Shown here: in pieces, positions 47,715-59,175 of the stretch
Layout: each line of letters opens with the position of its first letter
Numbering within the stretch: position 1 is the stretch's first letter
Assembly (NCBI GenBank): GCA_007570785.1
Contig: ML662442.1
Coordinates: 62,831,392 to 62,895,391 of the forward strand
DNA: 64,000 nucleotides
Direction of reading: 5' to 3'
DNA from: Antilocapra americana
Lineage: Eukaryota; Chordata; Mammalia; Artiodactyla; Antilocapridae
The notes under the pieces: model-generated
Told to the model about the DNA's origin: nothing
What the model saw: the letters and a program-made list of their open reading frames with translations, nothing else
Database searches by the model: none
Made by a program: the position numbers and the translations under genes

Positions 47715-47845
47715 GATCCCTAATATGAATGCTTTATTCCCATCACATAGATGAGAACACTGAGGCTCCAAGACTAATGACAAGGCAAGCTCTTTGCTCA
47801 GATTTTCAAAAAAAGGCAGAACCAGGATTCACAATAAAATTCCTT
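47715..47845 (-). repeat. MIR SINE fragment
   Basis: Antisense core: 'cacatagatgagaacactgaggct', 'gacaaggcaagctctttgctcag', 'ggcagaaccaggattcaca'. Confidence 0.7.
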
Positions 47846-48203
47846 TGATATAAAATCCATGCTCTTTCCATTATTCTATCCTATACACATGGCAGCACAT
47901 GCATTATCAAGGTGAGCTTATATATTATTTTTATAGCTTACCAAATCTGAGGAACATATCCCTTTTTAGACTTGCCATTCATTATCTGCAAACCATTAGT
48001 AAAGAAAAGGGTTTTCTACTGATATTATGAAAAGCACCAACCGCAAGCTACATCAGAGTTTAAGTGATATTCAAATGTGAATGAAACAAATACACATCTT
48101 AGAGAAAATACAGAAACAGAATGACCAAGTGGAACCAATTTTTTAATTTCACCAAAAAGTCAGAAATTTGATTCTTGTAAGATTTGCCATGTATTTCAAA
48201 ACT
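47846..48203. other. Unique flank DNA
   Basis: No gene or repeat was recognised. Confidence 0.5.
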
Positions 48204-48215
48204 TCAATACATGAT

Positions 48216-48455
48216 TGCTGTTTAATCACTAAGTCACGTCCGACTCCATTTGTGACCTCCATGGACTATATAGCCCTTCAGGGTCCTCTGTCCCTGGGAT
48301 AGACTCATCATGGGTCCTCTGTCCTCTTTCCCAGGCAAGAATACTGGAATGGGCTGCCGTTTCCTTCTCCAGGGGATCTTCCTGATCCGGGGATCAAACC
48401 CTTGTCTCCTGCAGTGGCAGGTGGATTCTTTACTACTGAGCCACCGGGGTAGCCC
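48216..48455 (-). mobile_element. Bov-tA SINE with 12-bp target-site duplication and internal duplication
   Basis: A full antisense Bov-tA flanked by 'tcaatacatgat' at 48204-48215 and 48456-48467. Inside it, 'gggtcctctgtcc' appears at 48281-48293 and again at 48312-48324. The element is therefore about 30 bp longer than usual there. Confidence 0.94.
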
Positions 48456-48467
48456 TCAATACATGAT

Positions 48468-49127
48468 ACTGACACATTTATTCAGTCAATAAATCACACA
48501 TTCATTTAACTACTGTGTACTTAGCACTGCCTCAGCCCTCAAGACCATGTTATCAAAAAAACAAGAAACAAGTTGCCAAACGTGTTACTAGAAAACAACA
48601 ATATCAATCAAGTAAGTGCTCTGGGCATGACAGAAGACTGGAAAGAGGGCACACAAAGCACTACCAGTCAGTTCTTCCCATAATTACTTCTCTGTCTCTC
48701 TTAGAAATGACTGGCTTCGAATGCAAAGCGCCCATCTTTAAGATGAAAATCCCTATTCTAGATGTCTTCATTTGGGTATCTGTTTATCCTTCTTCATCTT
48801 TAAAAAGAAGGCTGTAGCCTTTCAGAGTAGCACAGAAGTCCTTACAAGCGGGCACAGTTTACCTAGAACCTGCCCCCGCCTGGCCTAGAGTTGTCCAGAC
48901 TTTGCATGTCACCTCCTAATGACATGTCACCCATCACAGTCCCAGCTTGGTTTCTGGGCTCCTGGAATCATCTCTTGGTTGACCCACACACCCCAGCATT
49001 GTCATGAGCCAGTCTTGTTGGAATAAGATTCCACAGAGTACACATGAATATACACTTCCTACCCAGGGAAGTCCTGGAAACCATCTGATGTGCCCTGGGT
49101 AACTTGGCAAAGACATAGGCTTACTCT
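48468..49127. other. Unique flank DNA
   Basis: Nothing recognisable. The open frame at 48515-48817 shows no domain. Confidence 0.5.
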
Positions 49128-49255
49128 TTTTTTTTTTTTTTTTTTTGGCCACATCATGCAGCTTGCAAATCTTAGTTCCCAGACCAGGGATTGAATCTGC
49201 ACCACTGAAGTAAAAGCACTGGGTCCTAACCACTGGACCACCTGTGAATTCTAGG
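49128..49255 (-). mobile_element. CHR-1-type tRNA SINE
   Basis: A T-tract (reverse complement of the A tail) is followed by 'ggccacatcatgcagcttg', 'agttcccagaccagggattgaa' and 'cctaaccactggaccacctg'. Confidence 0.85.
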
Positions 49256-49434
49256 ACATGTCTTACTTCCTTTCAGATTTCTGTTCTTTGCACCAACCAG
49301 TGAACAATGACAGATTTCAGGTGGAAATGCAGTCCACCTGACTGCATTTCTTTCTTAACATCAATGCAAATTACCTGTTCTATTAATTGATATAGCAAGC
49401 TTTAAATTAATTAATACAAGAAGATTCCTAGCTA

Positions 49435-50030
49435 CCTTTTTTTAACTGAAGTATAGCTGGCTTACAACATTAGTTTCAGGTATACAGCATAGTGATCCAA
49501 CATTTTGATACATTACACAAAGTTATGATAAAATATTGGCTGTATTTCTTATGCTGTACATTAGTCTTGTGATTCACTTATAACTAGCATTTTTTTCCTC
49601 TTAATCCCCTTCACCTATTTTACCCTTCCCTCCATCCCCACTCTCCTCTAGGCCCCACTATTTTGTTCTCTGTATCTACAGCCTATTTCTGTTTCACTAT
49701 AGTTTTTTTTTCAGATATCACACATTCTCCAGGCAAGAACACTGTAGTGGGTTGCCATTTCCTTCTCCAATGCATGAAAGTAAAAAAACGAAAATGAAGT
49801 CACTCAGTCGTGTCCGACTCTTTGTGACCCCATGGACTGTAGCCTACCAGGCCCCTCCATCCACGGGATTTTTCCAGGCAAGAGTACTGGAGTGGGGTGC
49901 CATTGCCTTCTATAATACATGATAACACACAGTTTTAATCTTTTTCTGTCTGACTTATTTCACTAAGCATAATACTTTCCAGGTCCATCCATGCTGTTGC
50001 AAATGGAAAGATTTGTTTTCTTTTTAACTA
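49435..50030 (-). mobile_element. Old L1 3' UTR, split by a Bov-A2 SINE
   Basis: The antisense L1 3' UTR runs from 'tttaactgaagtatagctgg' and 'agtttcaggtatacagcatag' through the C-rich block to about 49726. It resumes at about 49914 with 'tgtctgacttatttcactaagc' and 'ccaggtccatccatgctgttgc'. A Bov-A2 occupies the gap, so the L1 is the older element. Confidence 0.82.
49727..49913 (+). mobile_element. Bov-A2 SINE (5' truncated) nested in L1
   Basis: The end of the first monomer ('ttctccaggcaagaacac'), the linker 'gaaaatgaagtcactcag', and the complete second monomer ending 'gtggggtgccattgccttct' are present. The first 80 or so bases are missing. Confidence 0.9.
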
Positions 50031-50344
50031 AATACATTTTGATAGTTGTGGAATTCTTAACTATTCATTTCCTGAATTAATGTGAAGGTCACTATATTGG
50101 CCTGAAAATATCATTCATGGCATAATTATTGTGAGTTCATTGGTTTATTTTTCTATGAGAATACGTTCCTTGGGCATTCATCAATTTATTCATTTGGCAA
50201 ATACTTTTGCCTTGCACTTACTAGTGCCAGGCACTATATTAGCTGATGGTAATAAATTGATATATAAGAATGAAATAAAGAACTTACTAAAAGCTATTGG
50301 GTCCAAATTCTTAGATTCCTCCCATTAAAAATAAGCGAATTTAG
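50031..50344. other. Unique flank with MIR/L2-tail-like relic
   Basis: The block 'ctagtgccaggcactatatt' near 50220-50240 is an old MIR/L2-type tail in antisense orientation. The rest is unassigned. Confidence 0.4.
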
Positions 50345-50540
50345 TAGATGCCAATTACATGCTACTCTGTGCTATTTTACTTCTCAGTCAATCTTCATTT
50401 CTTTGTCTCTAACAAATGAGGAACTGAAAGATTAGTTAGAAAGGGTAAGCAATTTACAAGAAAGAGGACCACCAGGGCTCACATTTGAACTCACATCTCC
50501 CGACTTTAAATCAGTCATACAGTCTTTTTACTAAGGCATA
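50345..50540 (-). repeat. MIR SINE
   Basis: An antisense MIR with 'acaaatgaggaactgaaag', 'gggtaagcaatttacaag' and 'cagggctcacatttgaactcac', diverged but in order. Confidence 0.65.
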
Positions 50541-51307
50541 TTGCTTATGCCATCTGCCTAAAGGAATACTATGGTGCAGTTAGAAGTTCCAATCTCAAGC
50601 AGATTTAAGTTCAGTTTGAGCTCTGTCATGTCCTTAATGGAAACTTGGAGCAAAAATTACTTGCAACCAAGCACAGTACCAGAGCTTTAGTCCTCTGAAC
50701 ACTAATATGTTTTATGAATATACAATTTCACTTTTATTTTCATTTGACAGAGAAATACCATGTTCCCATAAATTAACCATACAAATGCTCTAAACACTTC
50801 CTCTGTAGTAAGCATGTCTTATTCTTTCAAAGGAAAAGATAAGCTACTAATATTTCTTAGTCCTTGTATGAGTTCAAGTTATAATACACTCACTGGAATC
50901 TCATTATAACAAATTCTAGGTTCATAAAGGATTGTTCCAAAAGTGACTTAATCTTCCACCAAGATAATACTTGATGCCAACAGGTAAATCCCCCTTGACC
51001 AGAGTCAGCTGTGTAGCAAAGCATATGCCATACTTGCTCATTTTACTTCTCTGTGTCCTGCCCCATGATGAGAGATTTGAGGCTATTTCCGCCACCGCCC
51101 CCATGCACTTTAGTTAAAAGTATACTTCTAAGACATGTACTTTGCCCAGCATTTTAAAGAATGAGAGCCTTCACGTCTCACAATGAAATTCTAGGCCTCA
51201 ACTTAGATCTCCCTTGGACATTCATTCTAAAGAAAGTCTGAATTACTGAAGTATGAACAACACGCCAACGTGTGATCACTCCACCAACATGTTCCCATAG
51301 TATATGA
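50541..51307. other. Unique flank DNA
   Basis: No gene or transposon was recognised. Confidence 0.5.
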
Positions 51308-51521
51308 AAAAGTGAAAGTGTTAGTTGCTCAGTTGTATCCAACTCTTTGCAGCCCCATGGACTGCAGCCCACCAGGCTCCTCTGTCCAGGGGATTCTCCA
51401 GGCAAGCATACTGGATTGGGTTGCCATGGCCTCCTCCAGGGGTTCGTCCCAACCCAGGGATTGAACCCAGGTCTATCACATTGCAGGCATATTCTTTATC
51501 ATCTGAGTCATCAGGAAAGAC
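51308..51521 (-). mobile_element. Bov-tA SINE
   Basis: An antisense copy from 'aaagtgaaagtgttagttgc' to 'gagtcatcaggaaagacc', complete from tail to head. Confidence 0.93.
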
Positions 51522-52626
51522 CAGGCCTGCTCCTCTATTCTACGTCTCAACTTGTTATACTGAAACCCCCAACCCCCAGCACATACACACGAAGACTCTG
51601 TAGGATTATATAGTCCTAAGGTCTCTATACTCTGAATATAATATCTGGACACAGTCACTCTTCAGTATTTATTGACTGAATATACCGAAGTATCCATGTT
51701 AAAGCCACTGGGTCTGGCCAAGGACAAAAGTGAAAGACTCAAGAGTCCTTCCCCACAGGTGAGGGTGGGTAGGTCAGTGAACATCCTAAGAATAGCATAA
51801 TCAAAAAGTGCAGATTTGAATCCCTGCTAGAATAGTTTCTTGGCTGATAAGATAAACATGGTAAGAATAAGCTACTCCACTGAATCAGTCATTATTAATA
51901 CAGCCCTATATCACCTGAGAAGCAATGTCAACTATGCATTCTGAAATAGGAAGGAAAAAATGTTTTCACTCTATTCTTTTACCTCCCCTTTCCTAAAGAA
52001 ATCAGAATCACTATCACACTAGAATTGACCAATTTTTCAACTTGCCTTTATTTTATGGAGAATCAGGATATGCATGAGAAAAATATATCAAGAGAAGAGC
52101 ACAAAGTCTGTAATTCTCCCCACAGCACAGAATTAAACTACCACTGGCATCACTAATCAACAACTATAATTAAGCCTAATTATAAATTACAAGTATCTAA
52201 TTTTAGAAGACCTTTGCTTTATAAAGCCTAGACATTAGAGATGTTATTAACTTAGCTACTTCAAATTATTCCAGAGCAAGAAACATCCTTTATTCATTGG
52301 TGCCTCATGAATCTGGCTTGAAAACATTCCAATGGTCAGCATCCTTTCCTCAAGTCTATAAGGACCAGGGGCAGCAGTCCACTTGTTATTGTAAGTTGAG
52401 CATCTCTGAGAAGGCAGCTGCATGCTACCCACTCAAATCTCTCTTCTACTTATACCTGTAACATTCCTGCAGGTTTCCGATTTTCCTTTACTTGCTTCCC
52501 TGTGGTCTTGTGATTTTTGATGTGAATAGTCTCAGGACAATTTAACAAAGACTTGAGTGAGGGAGAGTTCTGAAATGGGAAAAGTGTCTGAAAAGGAAGA
52601 AATAAGTCCAGCATAGGATACATAAA
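51522..52626. other. Unique flank DNA
   Basis: AT-rich, with nothing recognised. Confidence 0.5.
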
Positions 52627-52752
52627 GATCCAGGTGGTGCTAATGGTAAAGAACCTGCCTGCCAATGCAGGAGACACAAGAGAATGTGGGTTCGATCCCT
52701 GGGTTGGAAAGATCCCCTGGAGGAGGAAATGGCAACCTATTCCAGGATTCTT
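52627..52752 (+). mobile_element. Bov-tA SINE, 5' half (split by insertion)
   Basis: From 'aagatccaggtggtgctaatgg' to 'ttccaggattctt', where the element is interrupted. The second half resumes at 52846. Confidence 0.9.
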
Positions 52753-52845
52753 TTGTTTTTTCTTTTGTATTGGGGTATAGCCAATTTAGAACGCTGTGAT
52801 AGTTTCAGGTGAACAGTGAAGGGATTCAGCCATACATATACATGT
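52753..52845 (-). mobile_element. Short L1 3' UTR fragment nested in Bov-tA
   Basis: The T-rich start and the blocks 'tattggggtatagccaattt' and 'agtttcaggtgaacagtgaa' are antisense L1 3' UTR. It sits between the two halves of a Bov-tA. The SINE sequence at 52735-52752 is repeated at 52846-52863 (14 of 18 bases match), which reads as a diverged target-site duplication. Confidence 0.8.
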
Positions 52846-52962
52846 ACCCACTTCAGTATTCTTGCCTGGAGAATTCCATGGATAGGGGAGCCTGGCAGGC
52901 TATAGTCCATGGCATCGCAGAGAGTTGGATGCGACTGAGTAATTTAACACTTTCACTTTTCA
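52846..52962 (+). mobile_element. Bov-tA SINE, 3' half (split by insertion)
   Basis: Continues the SINE from 'acccacttcagtattcttgc' to 'tgcgactgagtaatttaac'. Together with 52627-52752 it makes one complete element. Confidence 0.9.
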
Positions 52963-54030
52963 TAGAATACATACTAGCTCAAGGCAAAGTACTTAAGCCC
53001 CCGCTTAAAGTACCATCATTTAAGTTTTGGTTGGGCTTTGAACATTTCCAAGTAGAATTAAGATGACCAAAGGACTGTCTTTGCCAGGTATAAGGACTGG
53101 CACAAAAGAAAGCCATTGCAGTCATGAGGGATGCCAGGCCCAATGAAGTTCTGCTGAGTTTTCTGATTTGGTAAAATGGGGGGCTGCACAGTGCATGGGA
53201 ACTTGTGCTCCCTCTAGCTGCAACGTGATCTGTCTATGGTACATCACATTGTGAACATCCCTGACGGTGTGATGGACCACACTTCCCACATGGGCAGGTT
53301 ATATGGATATGATGGTAACAGCTCCCACCTGATTCAAGGCCCAGTGTCCCCAAATCCCTGACCTCTAGAGATACTAGATGCCTAAGAGTGGCAAGCAGCA
53401 AGCCAAATAAAGGCGGGGGATGTTTGCCCCTCTGTCTAGCACTTCAAAGGCCTTTCATAGGAAACTGAAGACCATTAAGGGGAGCCACAGATCAGCAGCT
53501 TTAGCCATGAGGGCTGCGAATTCTTTCTCTTGGAACACAGCTGGTGGTGGTGACACTGAGCCATTCCTGACAATCCCAGGATGCTGAACATGGATCAAGG
53601 ACAATGGCCAGTAGGTCTGGTCTTCCTGTTGGGAGAAAGGGGACACAGCAGGAACTTGCTTTGGAAAAGGAAGCTGGTAATAGGGGGTTTATCTTAACCG
53701 TTTAGACTTTATCTCAAAGGATATCAGAGGCATGTATCAGACAGTGCTTTGATCTTGACCTGCCTCTTAAAGACAGTTCTCAGACCATCGGCCACACCTA
53801 CTACCCTGCCCACAGTCCTGAGAAAAAATAGCTGCCCCTTAGCATGGACAGCCATGCTCTACAGCATCCATGTCCAGGTGGAGCGAGCTAATGACTCACC
53901 CCAGTATCGGTGTTAGAAAAGAACTGTGGCTTCGGGAGATCTGGTTTCCAGAAAAGATGTTGATGCTTAATTAACTGTACCTTTGTGCACAGTACCTGTT
54001 CTATAGGCTCAGTTTCCTCACCGTATAAAG
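52963..54030. other. Unique flank DNA
   Basis: No gene or repeat was recognised. Short open frames are without domains. Confidence 0.5.
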
Positions 54031-54201
54031 AAATGCAGGAGACCTGGGTTTAATCCCTGGGTCTGGAAGATCCCTTACAGAAGGAAGTGACAACCCACTT
54101 CAGTATTCTTTCCTGAAAAATTCCATGGACAGAGGAGCCTGGCAGATTACAGTCTACAGGGTCACAAAGAGTCTGACACAACTGAGTGACTAAACCACAA
54201 C
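54031..54201 (+). mobile_element. Bov-tA SINE, head truncated
   Basis: Starts at 'gaaatgcaggagacctggg' and runs to 'actgagtgactaaaccac'. Confidence 0.9.
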
Positions 54202-54297
54202 CACCACCAAAGGAAAGGTTAGTTAGATCACAGGGGCCCTCAGATCTCTTACTTCTAGTGATTCTGTGATAATGATATAAATCATCTACATATTGTA

Positions 54298-54402
54298 ATT
54301 TTTTTTTTTTTTTTGCCATGTGGCTTGCAGGATCTTATTTCCCTAACCAGGAATTAAACCAGAGCCTCTAAGTCCTAACCACTGAACTGGCAAGGAATTC
54401 CT
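54298..54402 (-). mobile_element. CHR-1-type tRNA SINE
   Basis: A T-tract, then 'gccatgtggcttgcagg', 'ttccctaaccaggaattaaacc', 'cctaaccactgaactggcaagg'. Confidence 0.82.
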
Positions 54403-54429
54403 GATAGTAGGGTGCATGGCATAATAAAT

Positions 54430-54545
54430 GGTACTAAGTGTTTTCCTACATCCTCTAATTCTTCCAATAATATGTGATGATAATTTAACTCACGCTTTAT
54501 AGGTAAAACATAACAAAACAAACTAAGGTGCAAAGATAGGATTTA
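54430..54545 (-). repeat. MIR-like relic
   Basis: Weak antisense MIR traces ('tggtactaagtgttttcctacatc', 'ctttataggtaaaacataac'). Confidence 0.4.
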
Positions 54546-54607
54546 TCAACGGTTCTATCCTGCTTATACCTTTTTATGTCTTTTTAGTCAAAAGTTGTGC
54601 TTTGTTT

Positions 54608-54633
54608 AAATATATATATATATATATATATAT
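54608..54633. repeat. (TA)n microsatellite
   Basis: Thirteen alternating A/T dinucleotides, likely length-variable. Confidence 0.95.
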
Positions 54634-55456
54634 CACACAAATTCGCAATGGGCAAATCCTCCAAAATTCACACAAAACCAGATTAAAAATAAAATGAAAC
54701 AGAATTTTTACAGCTGTTCTATTTTATAATTGATGACTTTGCTTTATACTCTGTTTCTTAAACTGCCAAATCAAGTGAATAGATTCATTATTTTCAACAC
54801 AATATTGCATAAATCTGAATGATTTCTCTGACAAGTCTCTGGGAAGATGGATGACCGTCGTCCTCTGGTACTCAAATCAAAAGCAGCCTTAAGAAAATGG
54901 TTCTTCTAGGTCTGGGGCCTCGGGTTAAAAATGCCTTCACCAGGAATGACTCCAGAGCCACATGTTTTCCATCCGCAAGTCACTTCCATCAAGCATTAAT
55001 ACAGAGAGGCGATAGTCTTACCAGTTGTCAAAATGAGGTGAACTTTTAGGTTTAATTTGGTTGCCACCTGCTGGCTAAAAAGACAAAAATCTCTCTGCAG
55101 CAAAGGCAGCCTGGGAACCCAGGACAAATGGAAACAAATGAATTCTCTATTGTGAGTAAAGCAAGTTTGGGTGACATCAGATTATCTTCTAAACCAGAAA
55201 GGAGTATTTAATGTCTCTACTGTTTTCCAGGTACTGTGGTAGGTCTTCAGATACACTATTACATGTACTCAGCTCCAAATGATTGACCGGCCTAAGTATC
55301 AATAACACCATTTTCAGTGGCTTCAGGTTCTACAACCAAAAAGCAGCCATGAATTCAAAACCAGCTCGCATCCAGACATCAGCTTTTCTTCATCAATGCA
55401 TACTCTTTTCATTAACCATGAGTCTTCTCAACCGCGTCGGAATAATCTTTATTTGT
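54634..55456. other. Unique flank DNA
   Basis: Nothing recognised. Confidence 0.5.
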
Positions 55457-55488
55457 GCTAAGTTGCTTCAGTAGTGTCTGGCTCATTA
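55457..55488 (+). mobile_element. Tiny Bov-A head fragment
   Basis: 'tgctaagttgcttcagtagtg' matches the Bov-A2 head. Only about 30 bp are present. Confidence 0.6.
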
Positions 55489-55540
55489 AAATAAGGAGAT
55501 AGGTATCTTAAAAATTTAACAGCTCTCCTGTTTCATCTTC

Positions 55541-55757
55541 CTGTTGCTGTTCAGTCGCTCACTCGTATCCGACTCTTTGCGACCCCGTGGACTGTAGCCT
55601 GCCAGGCTCCACTGTGGGATTCTCCAAACAAGAAGCGTGGCGTGGGTTGCCATTTCCTTCTCTAGGGTATCTTCCCGACCCAGGAATCGAGCTCCCTCTC
55701 TTATGTCTCCTGCATTGGCAGGGGGTTCTTTCCCACTAACACCGTCTGGGAAGCTCT
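55541..55757 (-). mobile_element. Bov-tA SINE
   Basis: An antisense element from 'cctgttgctgttcagtcgc' to 'actaacaccgtctgggaagc'. It keeps several CpG sites, suggesting a relatively young copy. Confidence 0.93.
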
Positions 55758-55761
55758 CAAT

Positions 55762-56022
55762 CTTTATTTTTGGTTCCTCTGGGTCTCCACTGCTGCACAT
55801 GGGCTTTCTCTAACTGTGGCAAGTGGCGGCTACTCTTCATTGTGGTGCCCAGGCTTCTCATTGTGGCAGCTTCTCTCACTGCAGAGCGAGCATAGGCTCA
55901 GTAGCTGTGGTGCACAGGCTTAGTTGCTCTGCAGCATGTGGAATCCTCCCCGACCAGGGATTACCTGTGTCCCCCTGCATTCGCAGGTAGAGTCTTATCC
56001 ACTCTTCTACCAGGGAAGTCCT
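55762..56022 (-). mobile_element. CHR-2-type tRNA SINE
   Basis: Antisense CHR-2 body ('tttatttttggttcctctgg', 'ggctactcttcattgtgg', 'cagtagctgtggtgcacagg') ending at the head 'ctaccagggaagtcc'. It directly follows the Bov-tA. Confidence 0.9.
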
Positions 56023-56254
56023 TTCCAAGTAATCTTACACTGCAGAAGAGGCTTAGGAACAGAGCTACAACTCACCATGGGGAGTCACAAAGCTGTCGTG
56101 ACAGTTCACAACTTAAGCAGAGACAAGTCAGATAAATACTTCATAAATTTGGCACGAAGGGCACCAATGATTAACAAGAATAAAAATACTGAGAGAGTCA
56201 TCAAGAAAAGCAATTTCAGGTGATCAGAAAAAATAATGCATTTTACAGTAAAAT

Positions 56255-56525
56255 TTCAGGGCTTCTCTGGTGGCTCAGTGGCAAAGAATCCACCTGCCAA
56301 TGTAGGAGACATGGGTTCAATCCCTGATCTCAGAAGAGTCCACATGCCACAGAGCAACAAGCTATATGCCACAGCTACTGAAGCCTGAGCTCCCTGGGAT
56401 CCATGCTCTGCAACAAGAGAAGCCACCACGAGAGGCGTACGCACCACAAAGAAGAGTAGCCCCTGCTCACAGCAACTAGAGAAAGCCCACTCACAACAAC
56501 AAAGATCCAGTACAGTCGAATTTCA
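56255..56525 (+). mobile_element. CHR-2-type tRNA SINE
   Basis: A sense copy from 'gggcttctctggtggctcag' through 'aagagaagccaccacgag' and 'actagagaaagcccac' to 'aaagatccagtacagtcg'. A short 'aatttca' repeat at both ends may be the target-site duplication. Confidence 0.88.
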
Positions 56526-56734
56526 AACCTTTAGGAAACACTCACCAGGACACCATCTCTTCAAGGTGTACTGTATGCCCACGTGGCACAGACACAGCCC
56601 ATATCCTGGTATCAAGAAGCTCACAATCTAGCTGGCCAGACCCCAATATAGAAGCAAGCTTCAATACTCAGAGCCCCTTTCTTTTGTCTCTAAGAGGCAC
56701 TACCATTGAAAAGAACAATGGTTGGTGTTTGAGT

Positions 56735-56935
56735 TACAACTGTGTACCAGACACTGTTCTAAGTCAGTTAATATACGTAGTGTTTAATCTTCATATAATG
56801 GTATGAGATAACTAGGATCTCTAAATCTCCCTGTTATCCATCACACAACAGTAAACAAATTTGCCTAAAACCACACTGATCTCTAGGAACCGAACTGGTG
56901 GTGTTCAAACCCACCCACTCGGCTCCACAGCCCAG
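56735..56935 (-). repeat. MIR SINE
   Basis: Antisense order 'gtaccagacactgttctaag', 'tgtttaatcttcatataatgg', 'aatttgcctaaaaccacac', 'ggtgttcaaacccaccca'. Diverged. Confidence 0.65.
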
Positions 56936-56971
56936 ATACATAAAGACCAGGCTATGCAGCCTGTAAGAGAA

Positions 56972-57098
56972 GAAGCATCACTGACTCAATGGACATGATT
57001 ATGAGCAAACTCTAGGAGATAGTAAAGGCCAGGGAAGCCTCGCAGGCTACAGTCCACCAGGTTGCAAAGAGTCAGACGTGACTGAGTGACTGAACAAG
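56972..57098 (+). mobile_element. BovB terminal fragment
   Basis: 'atcactgactcaatggacat' to 'actgagtgactgaacaag' is the last 125 or so bases of BovB. Confidence 0.88.
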
Positions 57099-58474
57099 AA
57101 AAGTATGAGTGCCCTGGTGTCAAAAGAAGAGGAACAGAAAGGTCAGGTAACTTATCAGATGTTGCACAGTCAAGTAGCCAGAAGTGGAACCTGTTCTCTA
57201 ACCATTAGTCCAGTTCTCAACTACTACCATCATGTTGCTTCTGAAAATAACAAAAATTATACAATAAGCATTGAAAATACTCATCTATATCACTTAGGGA
57301 AGTTGAACTTCAGGTTACTGGGAACAGAACCTTTAGCAGTGATGACTACAGAGTAGGATTATTCCAAGTGAGGCTGCTTGGAGGCTGAGCTACTTTCAGA
57401 CCCATCCACCTGTAAACTCCTCTTTTACCTTGGACGCTCAGCTTCCAAAAGAGGCCTGGCACAAAACACCAATTCTGCAGGTGAGGAGAGTGACTAACTT
57501 GACATCTCAGCCCCTATACCCTGAGGAGCCATTGAACTTCCATCCATAGGATGCACATGGTGCATCAAGTTAGAATGATCATCAGTTTCTGAGGCAGATT
57601 CAAAGGGCAGATTGACATTCTGTAGCCAATTGGAAGGAAATGAGAATTAGAATCCACTCTGTACACCCTGTGGAATTAACGGCCGGCATAAAATCATTAT
57701 CCTCAGATGAAGTTTTACCTAGAAGTTTTAGGAGGAATCACCATTATTATTTAACAACCACATCTCACATTCATCTAAAACAGTTATAATTGGAAGATAC
57801 AACTACTATTTACCACAAATCAAACAAAATATTGACACTAAGTAGTGTGTGAATATTGAGGTGAAAAGACCTGGAAATCAGCCTGCCCAGAGTGAGAAAG
57901 ACACAAAAATCATGGCTAATAGTCACCCATGAGTAGATGTAAAAATTTGACAGAATTTTTTTCTTTGATTCTTTTTATTCCATTTATAAGGACATTAATG
58001 CCTATATAGCTCAATGCTTTTCTTTTTTCACCAGAAAATGTCTCTGTTTTCCTTTATGAGGGCTTTGAAAAGAAGAAAAATGTAAGTGGAGAAAAGAAAA
58101 GCATACACTGTGAAATGTAGGTGAATCCACAGAGAATTTTACAAGTGAGTTATAATTTTCATTGTCCTAAAATACTTTATAATCATTGCTAGTAGCTTAA
58201 AGATAGATACATCATGCTGTGTCCCTGAGCTAAATAAACTATTTGTTTTAAGCTCTGATATCACATTTCAAGAAAAATGTGCATCTAGAGAGATTCAAGA
58301 TGGTATGAAACTCCCAAAATATATCATATGAGAAAAAAATGGAAGGAAATAGGGATGCTTGTCCTCAGAAGGACAAAACATCCAGAAATCACAATAGCAG
58401 TCATCATGCTGTAACCTTAAGTTTACACAATGCTATATGTCAATTTTATCACAATAGAACTAAAAAATGATAAT
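57099..58474. other. Unique flank with a weak L1 3' end
   Basis: The stretch at about 58400-58470 ('taagtttacacaatgctatatgtc') resembles the end of an old L1 in sense orientation. The rest is unassigned and shows no gene. Confidence 0.45.
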
Positions 58475-58640
58475 GGCATTTACTGAATCTGTATTATACA
58501 CCAGGCATTGTGCTAAGTAATTTATGTGCATTATCTCATTTAATCTTTGACTACCACCATATGAGGTAAGTAATACCTTTTATAGACAAAGAAACAAAGA
58601 TTGGAAATACTTCCCAAATATCATTAGTTGACAAATGGGG
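58475..58640 (-). repeat. MIR SINE
   Basis: Antisense MIR: 'acaccaggcattgtgctaag', 'gcattatctcatttaatc', 'atgaggtaagtaatacc'. Confidence 0.78.
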
Positions 58641-58985
58641 TAGATAAAACCATTCTGAAGGTCTGCCTTTCATCCAAAGCCTAAGATCTTACTCAATCTG
58701 CTACAATGGCCTCCACGTAAGAGACAGCAAGCAGCCCAGCCTCTACTGTAGAGGCTAAGGTTTTGATACCAACTGCTGCCACCAACTGGGGATATGACTT
58801 TAGGTAAAATGTTATCTCAGTGCATCATTCTTTGGTCACATACAAAAAGAGTTGGGAGGACCACTAAATATGCTTATAGCTCAAATTACATGATTTCAAA
58901 TATGTGGAAGTTTATTTAACAGAGAATGAATTTTGCATTGCTTTAGATGACAGAACTAGAAAGAATATGATTACTCAGAGACTAT

Positions 58986-59175
58986 CTATAATACTTGGAT
59001 TATTTTGGCACTGCTCAAGAATAAGGTGGAGATTTGAAGAAAAAGAGAACATGTGAATGAAAATATAGATCTCAAAATTATGGTCTACAATACATGAAGT
59101 TTTCTGGCATTCCTCAAGAATAAAATGGAGATGTGCAGAGGAAAAGAATATATGAATGAAAATATAGATCTCAAA
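58986..59175. repeat. Diverged tandem duplication, period 99 bp
   Basis: 58986-59076 and 59085-59175 are two similar 91-bp copies. Both contain 'ctcaagaataa' and end in an identical 'gaatgaaaatatagatctca'. An antisense open frame spanning both copies shows the same protein-level repeat, but I see no reason to call it a gene. Confidence 0.88.
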
